From the NCBI RefSeq assembly GCF_002161055.1, contig NZ_NFLT01000004.1, positions 124,001 through 188,000 on the forward strand: a stretch of 64,000 nucleotides of DNA, read 5' to 3'. The position numbers and the translations under genes were made by a program. The notes beneath the pieces were generated by a model, which was not told the origin of the DNA, did no database searches, and saw only the letters and a program-made list of their open reading frames with translations. This DNA is from Tyzzerella sp. An114 (GTDB lineage: Bacteria; Bacillota; Clostridia; Lachnospirales; Anaerotignaceae). Below, in pieces: positions 43,125-51,819 of this stretch (the stretch's first letter is position 1; each line of letters starts with the position of its first letter).

Positions 43125-44333
43125 GTGAAAATAACTAAACAGAAAAAACTTAATAGCATAATGTACATTATTACGGTTATATTCTCTGTCATATTTATAT
43201 TTGCCGGAAATAGGATTTTTACACAGAAATCTGTGTTATGGCAAGGACAAAATGGCTTGGCTGAAAAAGCTAGGATAATTGAGATAAAAAGCATAGATAC
43301 AGATGAATATTCTCTTGGAGAAGGAACATCTATGTCCACTATAACGGTAAATTTTAAAGCTGAAATATTAAGCGGAGAGTATAAAGGTAAAATAGTAAGT
43401 GGTATACAGAATATAGATAATTTTTCACCTTATGTCACAAAACAGATAGAGAAAGGTGACAAAGTTCTTTTAACCCATGATGAGGGGGATAACATTGATA
43501 TTTCCGGAGATTGGATTTATTCAGAGATGTTAAGAACAGATAAACTTATGATACTTATGGTAGCATTTTTGTTGCTTATACTTTTGTTTGGAGGGAAAAA
43601 AGGTGTAAATACAATAGTTTCCCTTGGATTTACTTGTCTTGCTATATTCGGTGTTTTTGTGCCTTCTGTGTTGGCGGGGGCGAATATTTATATAACATCT
43701 GTTATAATATGTTTATATACAATAATTATGACTCTTGTAATAGTTAATGGCTGTGATAAAAAAACACTTTCAGCCATTATAGGTTGCTTTTCCGGTGTAT
43801 TGCTTGCAGGTGTAATTACACTTATAATGAATAAGATTTTACATCTTACAGGTGTTCTAGATGAAACTTCAATACATATAACACTTCTTGATACAGAAAA
43901 ACCTATTGACCTTTTAGGTATAATATTTGGTTCAATAATAATAGGTGCTATGGGTGCTGTTATGGACGTTTCAATGTCTATATCATCATCACTCTATGAA
44001 CTTTCAAAAAAAGTTGAAAATGCTGATTTTTATATGCTTATTGGTTCAGGGTTTACAATAGGTAGAGATATTATGGGAACTATGGCAAATACTCTTGTTC
44101 TTGCATATATAGGTAGTTCTCTCTCATCTGTTCTTTTGCTTATAATATATAATCCTAATATTTTAAGTCTTATGAATAGAGAAATGGTAGTTGTTGAAAT
44201 ACTTCAAGCTCTTGTGGGAAGTATAGGAATACTTTTTACAATTCCTTTTACATCTTTTATAGCAGCTTTTTTATATTCAAAAAAGAGTAAAAGTAATATT
44301 GAAGATAGTAATGTTGATGATGTTGAATATTAA
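43125..44333 (+). CDS. YibE/F family membrane protein
   Basis: A 402-aa protein with one N-terminal helix (about 14-30), an extracytoplasmic beta-rich domain (about 31-135: ...SLGEGTSMSTITVNFKAEILSGEYKGKIVSG...) and about seven C-terminal helices. LGIIFGSIIIGAMGAVMDVSMSISSSLYEL and GFTIGRDIMGTMANTLVLAYIGSSL are the YibE/F motifs. It may be a transporter; substrate unknown. The start is GTG with AGGAGA upstream. Likely co-transcribed with the following HAD gene, 17 bp away. Confidence 0.9.
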   Translation: MKITKQKKLNSIMYIITVIFSVIFIFAGNRIFTQKSVLWQGQNGLAEKARIIEIKSIDTDEYSLGEGTSMSTITVNFKAEILSGEYKGKIVSGIQNIDNFSPYVTKQIEKGDKVLLTHDEGDNIDISGDWIYSEMLRTDKLMILMVAFLLLILLFGGKKGVNTIVSLGFTCLAIFGVFVPSVLAGANIYITSVIICLYTIIMTLVIVNGCDKKTLSAIIGCFSGVLLAGVITLIMNKILHLTGVLDETSIHITLLDTEKPIDLLGIIFGSIIIGAMGAVMDVSMSISSSLYELSKKVENADFYMLIGSGFTIGRDIMGTMANTLVLAYIGSSLSSVLLLIIYNPNILSLMNREMVVVEILQALVGSIGILFTIPFTSFIAAFLYSKKSKSNIEDSNVDDVEY

Positions 44334-44350
44334 AGAAAGGAAGAAAAGAT

Positions 44351-44998
44351 TTGAAAAATACATTTATATTTGACCTTGATGGTACACTTTTGAATACAAT
44401 TAACGATTTAGCAGACAGTACTAATTTTGCTCTTGAAAAAAATGGATATAAAAAAAGAACTGTTGAGGAAGTACGAAGTTTTGTAGGCGAAGGCGTAAGA
44501 AAACTTATGGTAAGAGCTTTACCAAATGATGTTGATGATAGTGTTATTGACCAGTGTATAAAAGATTTTAAAGAGTATTATTCTAAAAATATGAGAAATA
44601 AAACTGCACCCTATGAAGGTATTATGGAGCTTTTAAAAACTTTAAAAGACAATAATATGAAAGTTGGAGTTGTTTCAAATAAATTTGATAGAGCTGTAAA
44701 AGAGCTTTGTAAAGATTATTTTGGCGACCTTATTGATATTGCTGTTGGTGAGAGAGAAGGAATAGCAAAAAAACCTGCTCCAGATAGTGTTTTTGAGGCT
44801 TTAAGAATACTTGACTCAAAAAAAGAATGTGTTTTATATATAGGAGACTCTGACACAGATATGGAAACAGCAAAAAATGCAGGTGTTGATTCTATTGGAG
44901 TTACATGGGGATTTAGAGATAGAGAAGTTCTCATTGAAACAGGAGCTAAATATATAGCTGAGAAACCTTTGGATATATTAGAGATATCAAAAATATAA
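44351..44998 (+). CDS. gph: HAD family phosphatase, phosphoglycolate phosphatase-like
   Basis: A 215-aa haloacid dehalogenase-type hydrolase. Motif 1 is FDLDGTLLNT (nucleophile Asp), a helical cap follows (about 16-80), motif 2 VVSNKF, motif 3 Lys in IAKKPAPDSVFEALRIL, motif 4 IGDSDTDMETAKNAG. These match Gph: hydrolysis of 2-phosphoglycolate or a related phosphoester. The start is TTG with AAAGGAAG upstream. The symbol is by similarity; pyrophosphatase PpaX-like activity is an alternative. Confidence 0.85.
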   Translation: MKNTFIFDLDGTLLNTINDLADSTNFALEKNGYKKRTVEEVRSFVGEGVRKLMVRALPNDVDDSVIDQCIKDFKEYYSKNMRNKTAPYEGIMELLKTLKDNNMKVGVVSNKFDRAVKELCKDYFGDLIDIAVGEREGIAKKPAPDSVFEALRILDSKKECVLYIGDSDTDMETAKNAGVDSIGVTWGFRDREVLIETGAKYIAEKPLDILEISKI

Positions 44999-45098
44999 AT
45001 CTTATACATAAAGACAGATTATATTTAATATATATGGTTTTTATGCATAAAAAAGTTGGTTAAAATATATTGAAAATCTACAAAGTGAAAAAAAGCTA

Positions 45099-45127
45099 TT
45101 GACTTTATGTGATACATAAGTTATATT
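45099..45127 (+). promoter_or_regulatory. Sigma-A promoter of the PTS operon
   Basis: TTGACT (45099-45104), 17-bp spacer, TATATT (45122-45127). The transcript would begin about 20 bp before the RAT. Confidence 0.75.
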
Positions 45128-45154
45128 GTAGATGTATTCAATTTGATAGTTTTT

Positions 45155-45183
45155 GGATTGTTACTGGGAAGGCAGGCAAAACC
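45155..45183 (+). promoter_or_regulatory. Ribonucleic antiterminator (RAT) target
   Basis: A 29-nt element starting GGATTGTTACTG and ending GGCAGGCAAAACC, the exact form of RATs bound by BglG/LicT/GlcT proteins. Its last six bases are also the first bases of the terminator stem, so bound antiterminator blocks termination. Confidence 0.95.
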
Positions 45184-45243
45184 AATTTTGATTTATATGA
45201 ATAGTTTTGTACTTTTATATAAATCAAAATTGGTTTTTTTTTT
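45178..45243 (+). terminator. RAT-controlled terminator
   Basis: A perfect 21-bp stem (45178-45198 with 45217-45237) starting AAAACCAATTTTG, followed by a long T-run. Overlaps the RAT. Confidence 0.95.
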
Positions 45244-45267
45244 CCCATAGAAGGTGAGTGCACAGCC

Positions 45268-46098
45268 ATGAAGATTGATAAAATAATAAATAATAATATT
45301 GTAAGCTGTATTGACAATGATGGAAAAGAAATTGTTGTCATGGGTAGAGGCATAGGTTTTGGAACAAAAAGTGGAAAAGTCCTTAAGGAAGATAAAATAG
45401 AAAAAATCTTCAGAATGGACGATGAAAGTGGTCTTGAAAAATTTAAAGAGCTTTTAAGAAAAATGCCACTTGAACATATAGAGGTTTCAGCAGAAATAAT
45501 ATCTTATGCCAAAAGTGTTTTAAATAGAAGACTTAATGAGAATATATATATCACACTTACTGACCATATAAGTTTTGCTATACAGAGATTTAAAAATGGA
45601 ATTCAGTTTTCAAATCCTCTTCTTAATGATGTTAAAACATTTTATAAAGAAGAATACCTTATAGGTGAGTATGCTGTAAGACTTATAGAGCAAAAATTGA
45701 AATTAAAACTTTCATCGGCAGAAGCTGGATTTATTGCTCTTCACATAGTCAATGCAGAATATACAAGTAATATGCGTGATATAACAGACATTACAAACCT
45801 TATACATAATGCTGTTGAAATAGTAAAAGATTATTTTTCCATGAATATGGACGAAGAATCTCTTGACTATCAGCGTTTTATAACGCATTTAAGATTTCTT
45901 GCCCAAAGAGTTATAGCTGACAATATGCTTAATAGCGACAATATTGAATTTAATACTCTTATATCAGGTATGTATCCTGAAGAGTATAAATGTAGTATAA
46001 AAATCAAAGAATATATTAAGGAAGCGTATGATAAAGAGGTGACGGACGAGGAGACAATATACCTTGCCGTACACATAAAAAGATTAAGAATGATATAG
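45268..46098 (+). CDS. BglG/LicT-family transcription antiterminator
   Basis: The RNA-binding regulator for the RAT just upstream. The 276-aa protein has an N-terminal CAT domain (about 1-56: KIDKIINNNIVSCIDNDGKEIVVMGRGIGFGTKSGKVL) and two PTS regulatory domains with the conserved His contexts LTDHISFAI, FIALHIVNAE (PRD1) and HLRFLAQRV, YLAVHIKRL (PRD2). Sugar uptake changes its phosphorylation and so frees it to bind RAT. Because its own gene lies after the RAT, it is autoregulated together with the PTS genes. Which of LicT, GlcT or SacT it matches cannot be settled by eye. Confidence 0.94.
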   Translation: MKIDKIINNNIVSCIDNDGKEIVVMGRGIGFGTKSGKVLKEDKIEKIFRMDDESGLEKFKELLRKMPLEHIEVSAEIISYAKSVLNRRLNENIYITLTDHISFAIQRFKNGIQFSNPLLNDVKTFYKEEYLIGEYAVRLIEQKLKLKLSSAEAGFIALHIVNAEYTSNMRDITDITNLIHNAVEIVKDYFSMNMDEESLDYQRFITHLRFLAQRVIADNMLNSDNIEFNTLISGMYPEEYKCSIKIKEYIKEAYDKEVTDEETIYLAVHIKRLRMI

Positions 46099-46124
46099 TA
46101 TTTTAGGGAAAGGGGAATTTTAGA

Positions 46125-46607
46125 ATGTTTGAAGGATTGAAAAAAATGTTTGGAGGAAAAGATACTGTAAAAATTCTTGCACCAGTTGAAGGTGAAGCAG
46201 TATCAATAAAAGAAGTATCAGACCCTACATTTAGTGAAGAACTCCTTGGAAAAGGAATAGCAATAAAACCAGCAAAAGGAAGAGTTGTTGCTCCAATTGA
46301 TGGAACACTTACAGTTATGTTTGATACAAAACACGCAGTAAGCATTACTGCTAATAATGGGGCTGAAGTTCTTGTTCATGTTGGACTTGATACAGTAAGC
46401 CTTAAAGGTGAACACTATACAGCGCATAAATCTCAGGGAGATAAAGTTAAAGCGGGAGACCTTCTTATTGAATTTGATATTGATGCAATAAAAGGAAAAG
46501 GTTTTGATGTTATAACACCAGTTGTTATATGTAATTCAGCAGATTATCCTAATATGAAAGTTCATACAGGAGCTGTAAAAGAACTTGATACAATAATCGA
46601 ACTTTAA
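46125..46607 (+). CDS. PTS system EIIA component, glucose type
   Basis: A 160-aa phosphocarrier of the EIIA-Glc (Crr) family that passes phosphate from HPr to EIIB. The segment VVAPIDGTLTVMFDTKHAVSITANNGAEVLVHVGLDTVSLKGEHY contains His70 and His85; by comparison with E. coli EIIA, His85 in VHVGLDT is the phosphorylated one. It is a separate protein rather than the IIA domain of a fused EIICBA. It is cotranscribed with the antiterminator; a hairpin separates it from the EIICB gene. Confidence 0.94.
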   Translation: MFEGLKKMFGGKDTVKILAPVEGEAVSIKEVSDPTFSEELLGKGIAIKPAKGRVVAPIDGTLTVMFDTKHAVSITANNGAEVLVHVGLDTVSLKGEHYTAHKSQGDKVKAGDLLIEFDIDAIKGKGFDVITPVVICNSADYPNMKVHTGAVKELDTIIEL

Positions 46608-46636
46608 TCATCTATTACTTTATTAATTAATGTATA

Positions 46637-46665
46637 TAATCCGCAGGTTTACGGACTGCGGATTA
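46637..46665 (+). other. Intercistronic hairpin between EIIA and EIICB genes
   Basis: TAATCCGCAG ... CTGCGGATTA with no U-run; probably mRNA stability or processing. Confidence 0.65.
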
Positions 46666-46715
46666 ATATAAAAAATATTATAAGCCAAAAAGGCAGAAGA
46701 AAGGGGTATATTATT

Positions 46716-48185
46716 ATGATGAAGTTTTTCCAGAAACTTGGTAAATCTTTAATGCTTCCTGTTGCTTGTCTTCCAGCGGCTGGTATCCTTATGGGTCTTG
46801 GATACATACTCGCACCTGGAGTTATGGCAGGAGCGGCAGTTGCAGAATTAAACGGTTACGCAACAAGCGGTGCACTTTATACTATTGGATTTTTCTTAAT
46901 TAAAGCAGGTGGAGCACTCATTGATAACATGCACTGGCTTTTTGCAATCGGTGTTGCTGTTGGTATGTCAGATGACGGAGACGGAACAGCAGGTCTTGCA
47001 GGTCTTGTATCATTCCTTATGATTACAACACTCTTAAATTCTGGTACAGTAGCAGGTCTTACTGGTGCAGAAGCTGACCCAGCTTTCGCAAAAATCCAGA
47101 ACCAGTTTGTTGGTATTTTAGCAGGTATTATAGGTTCTAAATGTTATAATAAGTTCAAAGGAACAAAACTTCCAGATGCACTTGCATTCTTTAGTGGTAA
47201 ACGTGCAGTTGCTATCGTAACAGCACTTACATCAATCGTAGCAGCAGCTATATTATTCTTCGTATGGCCAGTATTGTACGGATTACTTGTAAAACTTGGT
47301 GAAACATTCTTAGGTATGGGCGCTCTTGGTGCTGGTATCTATGCATTCTTCAACCGTTTACTTATCCCATTTGGTCTTCACCACGCACTCAACTCAGTAT
47401 TCTGGTTTGACGTTGCAGGTATCAATGACCTTGGAAACTTCTGGGGTGGCACAGGTGTTTACGGACAGACAGGTATGTACATGACAGGTTTCTTCCCATT
47501 CATGATGCTTGGTCTTCCAGCTGCTTGTCTTGCTATGTATCATTCAGCAAAACCAGGCAAAAAGAAAATGGTTTATGGTCTTCTTGCTTCAGCAGCTTTC
47601 TGTTCAATATTAACAGGTGTTACAGAACCAATTGAATTCTCATTCATGTTCCTTGCTCCTGGACTTTACTTAATCCATGCTTTACTTGCAGGTATTACAG
47701 CAGGTATCACAGTTGCTCTTCCAGTTAGAGTTGGTTTCTCATTCTCTGGTGGTGCTATCGACTGGATTTTAAGTTCTTTCACACCATTAGCACAGAACCC
47801 ATGGATGATACTTCCAATAGCAATCGTTGTTGGTATAATCTACTATGTAGTATTCCGTGTAGCAATCAAAGCTTTCAACTTCAAGACACCAGGTCGTGAA
47901 GATGATGACACAGATGAAACAAAAGTAACTCTTTCAAATAACGACTTCACAGAAGTTGCTAGAATAATACTTGAAGGTGTTGGCGGTAAAGACAACCTTA
48001 CAAGCATTGACAACTGTATTACAAGATTAAGACTTGAAGTTAAAGACCAGTCTCTTGTAAATGAAAAATTAATCAAATCAGCAGGTGTTGCAGGTGTTAT
48101 GAGACCTGGAAAAACAAGTGTTCAGGTTATCGTTGGTACACAGGTACAGTTTGTTGCTGATGAGTTCAAAAAACTTGCTAGATAA
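46716..48185 (+). CDS. PTS system EIICB component (glucose/N-acetylglucosamine family)
   Basis: A 489-aa membrane permease-kinase. IIC domain (about 1-385) starts FFQKLGKSLMLPVACLPAAGILMGLGYIL and has FNRLLIPFGLHHALNSVFWFDVAG and TGVTEPIEFSFMFLAPGLYLIHALLAG, family marks of the Glc/GlcNAc permeases. The IIB domain (about 400-489) has the phospho-Cys in SIDNCITRLRLEV (Cys434). No IIA domain is attached; the separate EIIA upstream supplies it. The sugar is glucose, GlcNAc or similar; not resolvable here. Confidence 0.93.
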   Translation: MMKFFQKLGKSLMLPVACLPAAGILMGLGYILAPGVMAGAAVAELNGYATSGALYTIGFFLIKAGGALIDNMHWLFAIGVAVGMSDDGDGTAGLAGLVSFLMITTLLNSGTVAGLTGAEADPAFAKIQNQFVGILAGIIGSKCYNKFKGTKLPDALAFFSGKRAVAIVTALTSIVAAAILFFVWPVLYGLLVKLGETFLGMGALGAGIYAFFNRLLIPFGLHHALNSVFWFDVAGINDLGNFWGGTGVYGQTGMYMTGFFPFMMLGLPAACLAMYHSAKPGKKKMVYGLLASAAFCSILTGVTEPIEFSFMFLAPGLYLIHALLAGITAGITVALPVRVGFSFSGGAIDWILSSFTPLAQNPWMILPIAIVVGIIYYVVFRVAIKAFNFKTPGREDDDTDETKVTLSNNDFTEVARIILEGVGGKDNLTSIDNCITRLRLEVKDQSLVNEKLIKSAGVAGVMRPGKTSVQVIVGTQVQFVADEFKKLAR

Positions 48186-48212
48186 TAATTAAAATATTAC
48201 ATAAAAGTTTTT

Positions 48213-48245
48213 AAGGGTATCCCATTTGGGATACTCTTTTTTTGT
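48213..48245 (+). terminator. Terminator of the PTS operon
   Basis: AGGGTATCCC-ATTT-GGGATACTCT (one G-T mismatch-type pair) followed by a long T-run. Confidence 0.88.
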
Positions 48246-48317
48246 TTGTAAATATTGTTATACCCTTTGTCACATATAGATGTTATTATTCGTTTTATAA
48301 GTGAAAGGGGTGAAAAT

Positions 48318-48815
48318 ATGAATGATTGGAAAACAAGAGAAAAGGCTGAATATTTTGTAAATACATATTCAGATATAATACTTAGGATATGTATTACATA
48401 CTCACTTTCAAAGGAAGATGCCTTTGATATATGTCAAAACATCTACATAAAACTTATGAAAAAGAATATGGTTTTTGAAGATTATAGAAAAGAAAGGTCA
48501 TACATAATAAAAATAGCTGTAAATGAATGTAAAGATATACTTAAAAGTAGTAGATTTAAAAAGAATGTATCTATTGATAAATATGAAAATACAAGTTTTT
48601 TAAGTAGTCATTATGATGAAATGGAGATTTTGGATATTATAAAAAAACTTCCTGAAAAATATAGAAATATAATATACTTCTGTTGTATAGAAGGTTTTAC
48701 ATCCGATGAAACTTCTGATATTTTGGGGATTTCTCCTTCTGCTGTTAGAAAAAGATTAAGCCGTGCTAGAAATATGATAAAGAAATATATGGAGGTGGAT
48801 TATGAAGGACTTTAA
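48318..48815 (+). CDS. Sigma-70 family RNA polymerase sigma factor (ECF-type), module 1
   Basis: A 165-aa ECF-like sigma factor. Region 2 (about 8-75) has YFVNTYSDIILRICITYSLSKEDAFDICQNIYIKLMKKNMVFEDYRKERSYIIKIAVNECKDILKS. Region 4 (about 105-160) has LPEKYRNIIYFCCIEGFTSDETSDILGISPSAVRKRLSRARNMIKKY. ATG at 48318 follows AAAGGGG. The stop overlaps the start of the DUF4179 gene by 14 bp: a usual sigma/anti-sigma arrangement. Confidence 0.9.
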   Translation: MNDWKTREKAEYFVNTYSDIILRICITYSLSKEDAFDICQNIYIKLMKKNMVFEDYRKERSYIIKIAVNECKDILKSSRFKKNVSIDKYENTSFLSSHYDEMEILDIIKKLPEKYRNIIYFCCIEGFTSDETSDILGISPSAVRKRLSRARNMIKKYMEVDYEGL

Positions 48816-49923
48816 AAATGATTTTGAAAATATAAAATTCAACCATGAAGAAAAAGAACAGCTTACAAATAAAATATTTGAAGCTGCAAAAAAGGAGGAA
48901 TTTGTTATGAAAAAAAGGATAACACCTCTTAAATTTATATTAGCAGCCCTTATTGCCACTTTATGTATTTCTGTTGGAGGATATGCAGCTGTTGAATTTG
49001 GAAATATTATTAAAACTAAACTTAAAGGCTCTGAAAATGCTATTTCAGAATTTAGTGAAAAGGTTTCAAAAGTTGGAATTTCAAAAACTTGGAATGGTTG
49101 GACAGTTACTATTACAGATATTGCAGGGGACAATAAAAATATAATGATAGGTTTTGAAATTAAATCTCCTGAAAATATAAAGTTTTATAAAGATAGATAT
49201 TATTGTTTTGATAGTATAGATGTTTCTATTGGAGATAATAGTCTTATTGGTTGGGGTTCTAATGGAGATAATTTTGATGTTGTTGATGAACATACCCTTA
49301 CTGGCATGATAGCTGTAAATGATTTTTGGGCTGAAAAAGGTGAAGATTTTGAAGGTAAGACAGCAAAAATAACATTCAAAGGATTGTACGATGTTATTGT
49401 TGAAAATGCTGGAACGAAAGATTATAAAAGATATGAGATTACAGAGGATTTTAAAGATGTAAATAAGCATAAGTGGGTTTTTGATAATATTCCTTTAAAT
49501 TTTGAAAGTACAGCTATAATAATGACTCCTAATGATGAAGTCGATATATATGGAGGTAAAGCTACTTTGACAGAAATTTCAGTTTCTCCTATTTCTGTTA
49601 TTGTTAGAGTTGAAGGTGGTAGCTGTGAAAATCATCATTATAGACCTGTAAGTCATAGAGAGACTTATTCTCATTTGCCTTCTGAATGGATTAATGATAA
49701 AAAACTTGAAGGACTTGAATATAATGATTTTTGTGACTATGATTTGACTATAAATGTTGTTATGAAAGACGGAAATTCTGTTGATTTTAGAAGTCAAAAG
49801 GCAAATTGTGAAACAGAAAAAGATATGGCATATATGGAAAGAATATTAAAATCTGATGAAATTATAGATTTAGAAAATATCGATTATATAGAAGTTTGTG
49901 GTAAAAAATATTATATAAATTAA
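48802..49923 (+). CDS. DUF4179 domain protein, probable anti-sigma factor of module 1
   Basis: A 373-aa membrane protein: a cytoplasmic N-terminus of about 40 residues (FKNDFENIKFNHEEKEQLTNKIFEAAKKEE), one membrane helix (about 45-65: LKFILAALIATLCISVGGYAAV), then a long extracellular beta-rich domain that opens GNIIKTKLKGSENAISEFSEKVSKVGISKTWNGWTVTITDIAGDNKN. That layout, with overlap to the sigma gene, is the DUF4179 group. Anti-sigma function is inferred from position and topology, not from a known sigma-binding motif. Confidence 0.82.
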   Translation: MKDFKNDFENIKFNHEEKEQLTNKIFEAAKKEEFVMKKRITPLKFILAALIATLCISVGGYAAVEFGNIIKTKLKGSENAISEFSEKVSKVGISKTWNGWTVTITDIAGDNKNIMIGFEIKSPENIKFYKDRYYCFDSIDVSIGDNSLIGWGSNGDNFDVVDEHTLTGMIAVNDFWAEKGEDFEGKTAKITFKGLYDVIVENAGTKDYKRYEITEDFKDVNKHKWVFDNIPLNFESTAIIMTPNDEVDIYGGKATLTEISVSPISVIVRVEGGSCENHHYRPVSHRETYSHLPSEWINDKKLEGLEYNDFCDYDLTINVVMKDGNSVDFRSQKANCETEKDMAYMERILKSDEIIDLENIDYIEVCGKKYYIN

Positions 49924-49929
49924 ATAGAA

Positions 49930-49957
49930 AAATCGGGCATATGCCCGATTTTTTTTA
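49930..49957. terminator. Bidirectional terminator between module 1 and the HAD gene
   Basis: AATCGGGCAT-ATGCCCGATT palindrome with A-run and T-run flanks. Confidence 0.92.
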
Positions 49958-50608
49958 TTCAACTATCTTTGAAATCTCAAAAAGATTTTCTCCCCTGTAA
50001 TAAACAGTATCAAGAACTTCTTTTTTAGGTTCAACCATATCTTTTATAAATATACTTCTTATTCCAGCACCATGAGCAGCTTTTAAGCCATTTTCAGAGT
50101 CTTCCAATACAAAGGAGTTTTCAGCTTTAAATCCTCCAATTTCAAGAGCCTTTAAAAATACTTCTGGTTCTGGTTTGTGTTTTACTACATCATCACAAGT
50201 TATAAAATGGTCAAAGTAATGAAATACATTTTGTTTTTTTAATATCATTTCAACAACATCTCTTTTACTTGATGTAGCAACAGCAAGAGTTTTATTTTTG
50301 TTTTTTAATTTGTCAAGAAGTTCTACAAGACCATATTTTAAAGGGACACCTTCAGTTTTATAAATTTCACTTCTTTTTTTAAGATATTTTTCCATAAATT
50401 CATAATATGGAAAATCCTTTCCGTATTCTTCAAAAAATCCCTTTGCCATATCTTCATCAGGAACACCTATAAATTGTTTATAAAAATCTAAGTCTAATTT
50501 ATAACCATTACTTTCTAATTCTTCTTTCCAAATTTTATATGCAACCATTTCGGAGTCTATCATAAGTCCGTCCATATCAAATATAAAATAATCAGCTTTT
50601 AAAACCAA
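49955..50608 (-). CDS. HAD family hydrolase (beta-phosphoglucomutase/phosphatase-like)
   Basis: A 217-aa HAD subfamily IA protein: motif 1 FIFDMDGLMIDSE, with a helical cap, motif 2 AVATSSKRDVV, motif 3 Lys in VKHKPEPEVFLKALEIGG, motif 4 VLEDSENGLKAAHGAG. DMDGLxIDSE is typical of phosphosugar phosphatases and beta-phosphoglucomutase-like proteins. The start is TTG with AGGAGG upstream. Substrate unknown. A lone minus-strand gene between sigma module 1 and DHFR. Confidence 0.88.
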   Translation of the reverse strand: MVLKADYFIFDMDGLMIDSEMVAYKIWKEELESNGYKLDLDFYKQFIGVPDEDMAKGFFEEYGKDFPYYEFMEKYLKKRSEIYKTEGVPLKYGLVELLDKLKNKNKTLAVATSSKRDVVEMILKKQNVFHYFDHFITCDDVVKHKPEPEVFLKALEIGGFKAENSFVLEDSENGLKAAHGAGIRSIFIKDMVEPKKEVLDTVYYRGENLFEISKIVE

Positions 50609-50716
50609 AAGTATCTCCTCCTATTTCAATGATTTTTAGTTTTATGATATACTATATTAGCTATTATTACAATTAAATTAATATTAATTCATTAAAGATT
50701 TTGATAGGAGAATGAA

Positions 50717-51208
50717 ATGAAAATTATAGTTGCTGTTGATAAAAATTGGGCAATAGGTAAAAATGGAGATTTACTTTTAAGAATAGATGAAGATTTAAAA
50801 AGATTTAGAGAGATTACAATAGGAAATGTAATTATATTAGGTAGAAAAACCCTTGAGACTTTTCCAAATAAAAAACCACTTGTTGATAGAATTAATATTA
50901 TAGTTACAAGAAATTCTGTGTATAAAAATGAAAAAGCTGTTGTGTGTAAAAGTATTGAAGAAGCTGTTGAAGAAAGTAAAAAATATGTTGATAAAGATAC
51001 TTTTGTTGTTGGTGGAGGTCAGATATATAATCAGATGATTGATATGTGTGATACTGCTATTGTTACAAAAATAGATTATGATTTTGAAAATGCTGATACT
51101 TTTATTATGAACTTTGATGAGAGTGAAGATTGGTATATATCTGAGATGAGTGATATATTTTATCAACAAAATATTCCTTTCAGATACATTACATATAAAA
51201 GAAAATAA
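50717..51208 (+). CDS. folA: Dihydrofolate reductase
   Basis: It reduces dihydrofolate with NADPH. The 163-aa protein has KIIVAVDKNWAIGKNGDLLLRIDEDLKRFREITIGNVIILGRKTLETFPNKKPLVDRINIIVTRN, with the Trp-Ala-Ile-Gly loop and the active-site acidic residue near DEDLKRF, and VVGGGQIYNQMIDMCDTAIVTKIDY. The usual L(P/W) before the acidic residue is LLRIDED here. GGAG precedes ATG. No thymidylate synthase gene is adjacent, which is common in Clostridia. Confidence 0.92.
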   Translation: MKIIVAVDKNWAIGKNGDLLLRIDEDLKRFREITIGNVIILGRKTLETFPNKKPLVDRINIIVTRNSVYKNEKAVVCKSIEEAVEESKKYVDKDTFVVGGGQIYNQMIDMCDTAIVTKIDYDFENADTFIMNFDESEDWYISEMSDIFYQQNIPFRYITYKRK

Positions 51209-51288
51209 CGTTTAATAAAATAAATTTTTATAAAAAATGAAAGAATTTTTGAGTTATAAAAGTCTATTATATAAAGGAGGTAATCCTT

Positions 51289-51819
51289 ATGACAGGTGCT
51301 GACATTATAGACCAAGAGGCTGATGATAAAGGTCAAATGGAACTTGATGAGCTTATGGATTGTTATGGAACCAGCCTTTTAAGGTTATGTTATATGTATC
51401 TTAAGGATTATAGTCTTGCGGAAGATGCTGTTCAGGATACTTTTGTCAGTGTTTATAAAAATATGGGCAATTTTAGGAATGAATGTAGTGAGAAAACTTG
51501 GATAACAAAAATTGCTGTTAATGTATGTAAAAGTTATATGAGACGAGCTTGGTTTAAAAGAATTTTTCCAAGTGATACAATGCCTGACAGCCCATATCAT
51601 GATAATTTTAATAAAAATATTGAGCATGAAGGGATACTTGGTGAAGTTATGAAGCTACAACCAAGATATAGGGAAGTTATATTGTTATATTATTACAGTG
51701 AGCTTAAAATCCCTGAAATCTCGAAAGTCTTGGGAATTCCTGAAGGTACTGTGTCTGTAAGACTTAAAAGAGGTAGAGATAAACTTAAAAATGCGTTGGA
51801 GGACTGGTATTATGAGTAG
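51289..51819 (+). CDS. Sigma-70 family RNA polymerase sigma factor (ECF-type), module 2
   Basis: A 176-aa ECF-like sigma factor. Region 2: LMDCYGTSLLRLCYMYLKDYSLAEDAVQDTFVSVYKNMGNFRNECSEKTWITKIAVNVCKSYMRRAWFKR. Region 4: LQPRYREVILLYYYSELKIPEISKVLGIPEGTVSVRLKRGRDKLKNALEDW. It is closer to the classical SigV/SigW type than module 1. AAAGGAGG precedes ATG. It overlaps the downstream gene by 8 bp. Not a close copy of module 1, so the pair is probably an old duplication or independent gain. Confidence 0.92.
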   Translation: MTGADIIDQEADDKGQMELDELMDCYGTSLLRLCYMYLKDYSLAEDAVQDTFVSVYKNMGNFRNECSEKTWITKIAVNVCKSYMRRAWFKRIFPSDTMPDSPYHDNFNKNIEHEGILGEVMKLQPRYREVILLYYYSELKIPEISKVLGIPEGTVSVRLKRGRDKLKNALEDWYYE

